This document shows positions 1 to 5,339 of a stretch of DNA of 5,339 bases, piece by piece. Source of the DNA: Sulfitobacter sp. (lineage in GTDB: Bacteria > Pseudomonadota > Alphaproteobacteria > Rhodobacterales > Rhodobacteraceae). The notes under the pieces are model-generated. The model ran no database searches. It saw only the letters and a list, made by a program, of their open reading frames with translations, and was not told where the DNA came from. The first letter of the stretch is position 1. Every line of letters begins with the position of its first letter. The position numbers and the translations under genes were made by a program. The stretch is from contig JAGXHC010000031.1 of NCBI GenBank assembly GCA_024636405.1, positions 1-5,339 on the forward strand. The letters run 5' to 3'.

Positions 1-1
1 C

Positions 2-2035
2 CTCAAAGGGCCCGCCAACGATGTGCGCCTGCTAGACAGCGTGTTGCGTGGGCGCGGGGTCACGGACATAAGGATTTTGGCTGACGGGGTCGCTGGCGGC
101 ACGGTTCCGACGCGGGCGGCAATCCTCGATGCGTTCGAAGTTTTGTCGCAAACCGTGCGGAGCGGTGATTTTGTCTATATTCATCTGTCAGGCCACGGCA
201 CACGCCAGACCGATCTGAACGGCGATGAAACCGACGGGCTTGACGAGGTGTTTTTGCCCGCAGATGTCGCACGGGCAGATGCGGGGCAGTTGACGATACC
301 GAACGCGCTGGTCGATGATGAAATCGGGGCCGCTGTCGACCGTATCCGGGCCAGTGGCGCGGACGTGTGGCTGGTCATGGATTCGTGTCATTCAGGCTCT
401 GGACTGCGCGCCGCCACCCCCGGCACCGCGCTGCGGTTTGTTGATCCGGCGGTGTTGGGAATAACGGTCACGCCAAATCCGCAGCCGGAACAGACCATCG
501 TCGAGGAAACACCAGATGTCCCCGGTGGATCGTTTCTGGCCTTTTATTCCGCACGATCAACCGAAGTCGCACGCGAGGTCAACATGGCCGCAGATGGCGC
601 ACCGGAGGAATGGTACGGTCTGTTCACCGCAAAGCTGGCGACACGGCTTCAGACCGCTGGTGCCGTAACGTTCCGCCAGGTCTTTCAGGGCGTGTTGAGT
701 GACATGAACGATGGGGTGGTGCCCGGCGTCGCACGGTTGCAGACGCCAACGTGGGAGGGGCGGTTGATCGACGCCGCCCTGTTTGGCGGGGCCGCAACAA
801 CAGGCATCCGGCGGTATGCTGTGACCGGTGAGGAATTATCCGCAGGACTGGTGCATGGGCTGGCCGAGGGGACGCTGGTTGGATTGGTCGCCGATGCAGC
901 GGACGCGCCTGACAAGGTGTTGGGATTTGCCCAGACCGAAGATACCACCGCAACGCTAAGCTATCTGCGCGCGGTGGATAAGACCTGTATTCCGCTGTCC
1001 GATACGCCCTGCGATGCTGCGGGCACTCTGCCGCCGAACGCGAAGTTCGCGCAAGTTATCGCACGCCCCATTGATCACAAGACCCGGATCAGCCCGCCGC
1101 GGGATATCGCAACAGGCGCGATCCTGCCTGCCGATCACCCCGCACAGGTGGCATTGGCGGCGGCGCTTTCACAGATCGACGCAGGCGCGGGGCAGGGCCT
1201 TGAACTGGCGCAGGCTGATTTCACGGTCGAAGTGATCTGGGATGGCATGGCGCTGTGGTTCGGGCCCCGCGCTGTTGAGGGGCAAAGCGCTGTCGGATTG
1301 CGCTGGGGGCTGGCGGATGCGGACCTTGTGCCCCTGCTTTCGCGGCTGGCCCGCGCCGAGGAAATGGCGCGGATGCTGGATGCAGTGGCCGCAGGCGGGT
1401 CGATCATGGTGCCAAGCCCGGTGGCCATAAGCGCGCGCTTTAACCCGGTGGATGTCAGCGATCTGGCCTTGCCCGGCGCAGAGGTGTCGACCGCCCGCGA
1501 ATGCCGCCGCGCCATTGCGCAGCGCGGTAACGCAAAGGCACAGACGCTTGAGACAAGCGCGGACCTCAAGCAATGCGACCAGATCAGCTTTTCGGTGCAG
1601 GGCGAAGTTGCCGGCGCGCATGACGTAAACCGGGTCTATATTGACGCACAATATTGTATCACCGCCGAATACGAGCGGATAGAAGACGCCGCGGCGGCGC
1701 GGGCGCTGGGCGGCGAAATGACCATGTGTTCGGACTGCAACGGGACGTATGCGGCGGGCGAGGAACGGCTTTATGTCATCACGACCGAAAGCCCGGAAAA
1801 CAGTGACGCGCTTAATCTTGAGGGCCTGATCGAGAATTGCGGGCCGACCGGCGGCATGCGCGGCGCGCAAAGCGCCCGTGCCATCAGCTTTCTCAGCCAG
1901 ATGGCGGCACGGCCTGACACGCGCGGCGCAATGGGCGGCTTCGGGGTGTCAGATATCTGGGTTGAACGGTTCAACTGGCGTGTTTTGCCGCGCGTTGAGG
2001 CTTTTGCAAAAGCTGGACGCGAGATCGGAAATTGA
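2..2035 (+). CDS. Metacaspase-like caspase-fold cysteine protease (peptidase C14), 5' partial
   Basis: Cysteine endopeptidase of the caspase/metacaspase clan. The frame is open from the window edge, and its first residues (LKGPANDVRLL) match the start of the p20 fold, so the GTG at 23 is internal; probably 30-60 residues, including any signal peptide, lie upstream. The catalytic His is in LSGHGTR (codon 194-196) and the catalytic Cys in MDSCHSGSG (codon 386-388). Between them an acidic stretch, DLNGDETDGLDE (about 218-250), is typical of metacaspases. The caspase domain ends near nt 780. The remaining ~420 residues contain eight cysteines (codons at 986, 1010, 1502, 1574, 1655, 1727, 1736, 1838), whereas the visible caspase domain has only the catalytic one. 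This fits disulfides in an exported protein. The far C-terminus (about 1570-1900) looks beta-rich and may resemble the trailing domain of other proteobacterial caspase proteins, but I cannot name it. It is first in a likely operon with a serine protease. The family call is firm; target and location are inferred. Confidence 0.9.
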   Translation, partial: LKGPANDVRLLDSVLRGRGVTDIRILADGVAGGTVPTRAAILDAFEVLSQTVRSGDFVYIHLSGHGTRQTDLNGDETDGLDEVFLPADVARADAGQLTIPNALVDDEIGAAVDRIRASGADVWLVMDSCHSGSGLRAATPGTALRFVDPAVLGITVTPNPQPEQTIVEETPDVPGGSFLAFYSARSTEVAREVNMAADGAPEEWYGLFTAKLATRLQTAGAVTFRQVFQGVLSDMNDGVVPGVARLQTPTWEGRLIDAALFGGAATTGIRRYAVTGEELSAGLVHGLAEGTLVGLVADAADAPDKVLGFAQTEDTTATLSYLRAVDKTCIPLSDTPCDAAGTLPPNAKFAQVIARPIDHKTRISPPRDIATGAILPADHPAQVALAAALSQIDAGAGQGLELAQADFTVEVIWDGMALWFGPRAVEGQSAVGLRWGLADADLVPLLSRLARAEEMARMLDAVAAGGSIMVPSPVAISARFNPVDVSDLALPGAEVSTARECRRAIAQRGNAKAQTLETSADLKQCDQISFSVQGEVAGAHDVNRVYIDAQYCITAEYERIEDAAAARALGGEMTMCSDCNGTYAAGEERLYVITTESPENSDALNLEGLIENCGPTGGMRGAQSARAISFLSQMAARPDTRGAMGGFGVSDIWVERFNWRVLPRVEAFAKAGREIGN

Positions 2036-2052
2036 CTGGATAACTTTTAGCT

Positions 2053-2060
2053 GGAGAGGA
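2053..2060 (+). promoter_or_regulatory. Ribosome-binding site of the serine protease gene
   Basis: GGAGAGGA is a strong Shine-Dalgarno match, six bases before the GTG at 2067. It decides the start of the downstream gene: the in-frame ATG at 1878 lies deep inside the caspase gene and would place an implausible 63-residue extension before a good signal peptide. The 31-nt gap between the caspase stop and this start holds this site and no visible hairpin terminator, supporting co-transcription. Confidence 0.85.
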
Positions 2061-2066
2061 ATTAAG

Positions 2067-3137
2067 GTGACCAAAAACAAAACTCACGCAAATCTGAGGA
2101 CGCTGGCGTTTGCCACGGCGCTGTCTGTCCTGCCAGCCGTGCTTGCGGCGCAATCAACAGGTCTGTCGCAAATCGCGACACCCGCAGGGTCCGATCAGGT
2201 CGCGGTGAAAACCCACGTCCTGGCTGCAAAGGAACTGGGCACGGTTGTGGACGGCGAGGCAGCATCCCGGATTTTCGGCGGACGTACTGCCCAGCAGGGG
2301 GCCTGGCCTTTTCAGGTTTCGCTGCATTCAGCAGAAGGGTTGGACGGATCGCCGCAAAGCAAGTTTCAGTCGCAGTTCTGTGGCGGAACCCTCATTGCGC
2401 GGCAGTGGGTGCTGACAGCGGCGCACTGCGTTGTTCAACAAAACGGGCGCACTTCCGATCCCGCGTCGATCATGGTGCATACATCTTCGGTTAACCTTGA
2501 TGAAGGTGACTACAGACCCGTTGCGCGCGTCATTGCACACGAAAAATATGATCCCGTTCGCATCGACAATGATATCGCGCTGATCCAGCTGGCCCAGCCG
2601 ATCGGCGACGCGTCCGGCCCGGTAGGTGCGATCCCGGTCCTGCCCGGAGGTGCTGCTGTGCCGCAGGGGCCGTCGGTGGTCATTGGCTGGGGCATGATGG
2701 AAGAAAACAAGTTTCCCGCATCGCTGATGGAAACCGACATCGATATCGTGCCAAACGCCACCTGCAATGCCGGAATGCGCGAGCAGACCAAACGCGATGT
2801 AGGCGGTTTCCTGATGGGCATGGGCGCAACCAACGGTGTGCCGCAAGAGGCGCTGGAACAGGCGTTTCAGACAATCACCCAGAACCTTGGTGATGCGTTG
2901 TCGGACAATATGATCTGCGCTGGTATCGCATCGGGTGCCAAGACGTCGTGCAGCGGAGACAGCGGCGGGCCGTTGATGGTGCGCCAGCAGAACGGCAGCT
3001 GGCTTCAGGTTGGAATCGTAAGCTGGGGCCGCGAACCGCTGGGGTCAAATCAGCGTTGCGGACATCAAGACCTGTATTCAGTCTACACAAATGTATCCAA
3101 TTACTTTGATTGGATAGCCCAGCATGTACGGGGATAA
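2067..3137 (+). CDS. Secreted trypsin-fold serine protease zymogen (peptidase S1)
   Basis: Serine endopeptidase of the chymotrypsin family, 356 residues, starting at GTG. Residues 1 to about 28 are a signal peptide (basic MTKNKTHANLR, hydrophobic core, LAA cleavage region). Residues 29-68 look like a propeptide. The mature N-terminus would be Ile69 in SRIFGG, the counterpart of Ile16 in chymotrypsin. The triad is complete: His120 (LTAAHC), Asp169 (DNDIAL) and Ser299 (CSGDSGGP), with Asp298 placed to receive the new N-terminus. Cysteine pairs expected from the family are 105-121, 233-284 and 295-331. Two oddities: the S1-pocket residue equivalent to trypsin Asp189 is Thr293, so classic Arg/Lys specificity is unlikely; and the 233-284 disulfide loop spans 51 residues, against about 14 in trypsin. 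It follows the caspase gene by 31 nt and is followed closely by the rhodanese gene. Family and export are clear; substrate is unknown. Confidence 0.95.
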   Translation: MTKNKTHANLRTLAFATALSVLPAVLAAQSTGLSQIATPAGSDQVAVKTHVLAAKELGTVVDGEAASRIFGGRTAQQGAWPFQVSLHSAEGLDGSPQSKFQSQFCGGTLIARQWVLTAAHCVVQQNGRTSDPASIMVHTSSVNLDEGDYRPVARVIAHEKYDPVRIDNDIALIQLAQPIGDASGPVGAIPVLPGGAAVPQGPSVVIGWGMMEENKFPASLMETDIDIVPNATCNAGMREQTKRDVGGFLMGMGATNGVPQEALEQAFQTITQNLGDALSDNMICAGIASGAKTSCSGDSGGPLMVRQQNGSWLQVGIVSWGREPLGSNQRCGHQDLYSVYTNVSNYFDWIAQHVRG

Positions 3138-3141
3138 TGCG

Positions 3142-4053
3142 ATGTACAGTATCATGAAAGTTGGCGCGATTGCCGCCGTTTGCACGGCCCTGCTTGCGAT
3201 CCCCGCGTTTGCCGAAAGCAGCTTTGAGGGGGGCAGTTTCGGCGGCAGCGGCAGTTTTGAGCAGCCATCGCAGACGCCCGGCCCCGCAGATCCTGTTGTT
3301 GACGGCAATTTTTCAGGCAGCTTTGACGGTGGTGCGACGGGCGTGGTGATTGAGCCGGGTCCGGATCAGACCGTGCCCGCAGTGGACACGCCGGGCGGCG
3401 GTGATTTCACCGGTGGCAATTTCGATGACACCGGCGGCAGCTTTGGACCGACCCCACAGCCGGGGCCGCAACCCGTGCCGCAGCCGCAGCCCGTGCCACA
3501 GCCGCAACCAATTCCCCAACCGCAACCGGTGCCGCGGCCCCAACCGGTGCCGCAACCACAGCCTGTTCCGGGCCCAACCGTACAGATTGATCCACAGATC
3601 TACGCGTTTGAGATCCGTGATTTTGGTGTGCAACCGGCGCAGCAATTGCGGCAGGGCGAATTCCACAGCCCGACCCCCACAAGCATACCCGGCGGTCAGC
3701 TTGTATCGACACAGACCCTCGCCGATGCCATGCAAAAGAACACCAAGATGATCGTCATCGACGTACTGGGGGGCCAGTATGCCTTGCCCAATGCCTATGC
3801 TGCGGGGGTGATGGCCCAAGGCGGTAGTTTCACCGACCGGGTGCAACAGCAGACGGTGCAGTGGCTGGGGCAGATCACCGGCGGGCAGCGCGACGTGCCC
3901 ATCGTGATCTATTGCAGCGATCCCATGTGTTGGCTCAGCTACAACGCGTCGCTCAGGGCGATCAACGCAGGCTACAGTCAGGTCTATTGGTATCGCGGCG
4001 GCGTGCAGGCGTGGCAGATGGCGGGTTTGCCGTTGCAGCCGGCATCGTATTGA
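3142..4053 (+). CDS. Exported rhodanese-like domain protein with Pro-Gln linker
   Basis: A 303-residue protein in three parts. Residues 1-24 are a signal peptide (AIPAFA then ES). Residues 25-102 are low complexity, rich in Gly, Ser, Phe and Asp, with recurring SFxGG/GNFxG motifs. Residues 105-145 are a Pro-Gln-Val repeat, a likely extended linker. From about 150 a folded region begins (FEIRDFGVQP, then PTPTSIPGG), leading into a rhodanese domain at roughly 185-300: MIVIDV strand, active loop YCSDPMCW, and the ending YWYRGGVQAWQMAGLP. Cys258 is the expected persulfide-carrying residue; Cys263 closes the same loop, which is unusual and suggests redox or disulfide chemistry. The loop recalls the CXXCW-type rhodanese relatives linked to PQQ-dependent catabolism, but the spacing differs. 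I chose ATG 3142, four bases after the protease stop and eight after a GGGG; ATG 3124 (overlapping the protease) and ATG 3154 are alternatives giving the same signal peptide core. The role in this operon is unknown. Confidence 0.88.
   Translation: MYSIMKVGAIAAVCTALLAIPAFAESSFEGGSFGGSGSFEQPSQTPGPADPVVDGNFSGSFDGGATGVVIEPGPDQTVPAVDTPGGGDFTGGNFDDTGGSFGPTPQPGPQPVPQPQPVPQPQPIPQPQPVPRPQPVPQPQPVPGPTVQIDPQIYAFEIRDFGVQPAQQLRQGEFHSPTPTSIPGGQLVSTQTLADAMQKNTKMIVIDVLGGQYALPNAYAAGVMAQGGSFTDRVQQQTVQWLGQITGGQRDVPIVIYCSDPMCWLSYNASLRAINAGYSQVYWYRGGVQAWQMAGLPLQPASY
3454..3573 (+). repeat. In-gene tandem 18-bp repeat encoding PQPQPV units
   Basis: Five hexapeptide units in register (PQPQPV, PQPQPI, PQPQPV, PRPQPV, PQPQPV) occupy 3478-3567, preceded by the related PQPGPQPV from 3454 and closed by PGP. 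The 18-base period is visible in the DNA, but synonymous codons vary (cag/caa, ccg/cca/ccc). The repeat therefore looks old and kept at protein level, though copy number could still vary by slippage. Such Pro-rich repeats form stiff extended linkers in exported proteins; here it separates the Gly/Phe-rich segment from the rhodanese domain. Confidence 0.9.
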
Positions 4054-4057
4054 CCCG

Positions 4058-5339
4058 TTGACCGGGCGTCTTGCAACGGCGCTGTTTGCGCTTGTAATAT
4101 GGACATGCGCGGCGGTTCCGATCGCCGCGCAAAACCCCGGCGTCGCGCAGGCTGAGGCGCTGATTGACGCCGAGCAATGGGACGAGGCCACGGCGCTTGC
4201 CCAAAAAATGCGTGCCGATGCGTCTGATCAGGGCGCAGTGCTTGAGGCAGATATATTGCTGGTGACGCTGGATTTTCTGCTTGCAGAGCAGGACGTGGCG
4301 CTGGCCAGCCTGACCGATGTAAATTCCCGCATGGTTGATGTTTATGGCTGGCAAGACAGCCGCCGCCTGCCTGTTTTGGACATGCTGGCAGCCGTACAGG
4401 AAGAAGCGGGCGCACCACAGGACGCGCGGCTGAGCTATGTGCGGCTGGCCCATATCGCGGGCACCATAGGGGATACCGCATCACTGATGATAGCGCTGGG
4501 GCGGCTGACGCCTTTGGAACTGGCGCAGGGTGATCCGCAGGCCGCAACCCTGTTTGCTGCGCAATACTACCTTGCGGTGCTGGACGCGGAAGGGGCCGCA
4601 AGCGACGCGGCGCAAACGGCTCTTTATCTGCGGGCGCAGGCGCATTTGGCCGCAGGCCAGCACGCAGCGGCAATCGCGGTTGCAGGATTTGCCGATACCG
4701 GTTTCGACGGCTCCGCAGCGCAGGAATATCGCACCATGCTGCAATCAGCAGGAACGCCGCAACAGATTGCAGACTGGCGTGCGTCGGCGGGTAATATCAC
4801 TATGGACCCAAGCGGCGCGGATATGGCGCTGACCATGGGTAGGTTTTTCGCAGCCTTGGAAAACAACGATCTGGCATTGGCGGGCATAAGTGCGCGCGAA
4901 GTTATTGCCCGCGCCCCAGACGGAGATCCCACTCCGATCACGATCTGCGGCCTGATGGCGTTCTCAACCTCCGTGCAGGATGCGCACGGCGCGCTGCCGT
5001 GGATTGATTGTCTGATGCGCTATCCCGCAGATGTGCTTGGCGTGACGGCGGATCTGGCACCCCTGTTTGACGCCACAGCCGACGGTCTGCTGGACCGTGC
5101 TGATCCGGTTCGCACGATCGCGCTGCGCTCAAAGGCGTTAGACATCGCGACCGTGCTTCAGGGTCCGAAATCCGCCAATGCGCAGCGGCTTCTTTTCAAA
5201 CGGGCAGAGACGTATTTCTATAATCGCGACTTCTCAGCGGCACAGGGTGATCTGAATCGGGCTGCGGTGGACGCCGCGATGGCTGATCCCGAAACGCGCT
5301 ACGACTTTCTGGAGCTTCAGGCGCGGGTACATCTGACAC
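4058..5339 (+). CDS. Exported TPR-like helical repeat protein, 3' partial, TTG start
   Basis: The frame is open for 427 codons to the window edge without a stop. The only start codon placed to give a sensible N-terminus is TTG 4058, four bases after the rhodanese stop; it yields a signal peptide (TGRLATALFALVIW core, cleavage near PIAA-QNPG). No ATG or GTG occurs in frame until about 4208, inside the mature protein. No clear Shine-Dalgarno site precedes it, so translation may be coupled to the upstream gene. The mature part is almost entirely alanine- and leucine-rich helix. TPR-like helical hairpins are visible near the N-terminus (ALIDAEQWDEATALAQKM, about 4139-4212) and at the end (about 5171-5266, with AETYFYNRDFSAAQGDL). 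Two cysteines (codons 4946 and 5009) could pair. Proteins of this kind often scaffold other proteins, and some carry a C-terminal CHAT protease domain; whether this one does cannot be seen here. That it is a real gene is well supported; its function is not. Confidence 0.8.
   Translation, partial: MTGRLATALFALVIWTCAAVPIAAQNPGVAQAEALIDAEQWDEATALAQKMRADASDQGAVLEADILLVTLDFLLAEQDVALASLTDVNSRMVDVYGWQDSRRLPVLDMLAAVQEEAGAPQDARLSYVRLAHIAGTIGDTASLMIALGRLTPLELAQGDPQAATLFAAQYYLAVLDAEGAASDAAQTALYLRAQAHLAAGQHAAAIAVAGFADTGFDGSAAQEYRTMLQSAGTPQQIADWRASAGNITMDPSGADMALTMGRFFAALENNDLALAGISAREVIARAPDGDPTPITICGLMAFSTSVQDAHGALPWIDCLMRYPADVLGVTADLAPLFDATADGLLDRADPVRTIALRSKALDIATVLQGPKSANAQRLLFKRAETYFYNRDFSAAQGDLNRAAVDAAMADPETRYDFLELQARVHLT

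Noticed and set aside
1169..1870. Minus-strand open frame of about 233 codons opposite the caspase gene
   Set aside because: Arg/Ala-rich composition typical of the antisense of GC-rich coding DNA, with no recognisable motif; the + strand frame is continuous with the caspase domain.
1878..2066. ATG at 1878 as the serine protease start
   Set aside because: It would overlap the caspase gene by 158 nt and bury the signal peptide at residue 64; GTG 2067 has a strong ribosome-binding site and a proper signal peptide.
2036..2066. Terminator or independent promoter between the caspase and serine protease genes
   Set aside because: The 31-nt gap shows only the ribosome-binding site, with no stable inverted repeat, T-run or convincing -35/-10 pair.
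2..3137. Classification as a known cytosolic caspase/trypsin anti-phage system
   Set aside because: The serine protease, rhodanese and TPR-like protein carry signal peptides, and no nucleic-acid sensor, NTPase or nucleotide cyclase gene is present in the window.
3124..3141. ATG at 3124 as the rhodanese start
   Set aside because: Possible but less favoured: it adds an acidic MYGDNA before the signal peptide and has a weaker ribosome-binding site than ATG 3142.
3454..3573. Tandem repeat considered as a CRISPR array or regulatory iteron
   Set aside because: The 18-base units are adjacent with no spacers, stay in frame and encode PQPQPV, so this is a coding linker.
3313..4191. Long minus-strand open frame of about 292 codons opposite the rhodanese gene
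   Set aside because: Its product is a low-complexity Arg/Leu/His-rich antisense of the Pro-Gln repeat, and the + strand frame has a signal peptide and a clear rhodanese domain.

Overview
The window reads as one co-directional run of four genes, all on the + strand, from a GC-rich bacterium. GC content, codon choice and the gene mix suggest an alphaproteobacterium, perhaps of the Rhodobacterales/roseobacter type, but no taxonomic marker gene is present. Coding is almost continuous. The gaps between genes are 31, 4 and 4 nt, with no terminator-like hairpin seen, so the four genes look like one operon. Both ends are cut: the first gene lacks its start and the last lacks its end.

Layout: (1) nt 2-2035, a metacaspase/caspase-fold (C14) protease with an intact His-Cys dyad and a long cysteine-containing C-terminal region. 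(2) nt 2067-3137, an exported trypsin-fold (S1) serine protease zymogen, started by GTG behind a strong ribosome-binding site. (3) nt 3142-4053, an exported protein with a Gly/Ser/Phe-rich segment, a Pro-Gln repeat linker and a C-terminal rhodanese-like domain with a C-x4-C-W active loop. (4) nt 4058-5339, a signal-peptide-bearing alpha-helical, TPR-like protein, apparently started by TTG and running off the window.

The last three proteins have visible signal peptides. The first has a cysteine pattern that fits an exported protein, although its N-terminus is missing. The cassette therefore seems to act in the periplasm or outside the cell, unlike cytosolic caspase/trypsin effectors of phage defence.

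The main hypothesis is a proteolytic cascade. The metacaspase keeps the acidic S1-pocket residues associated with cleavage after Arg/Lys. The serine protease has a zymogen activation site directly after an Arg (Arg68-Ile69), but its own S1 pocket has Thr at the trypsin Asp189 position, so it is unlikely to activate itself like trypsin. The metacaspase could be its activator. The rhodanese may act in thiol/disulfide or sulfur chemistry, and the TPR-like protein may be a scaffold or carry a further domain (for example CHAT) beyond the window. These functional links are inference; the domain calls for genes 1-3 are firm.
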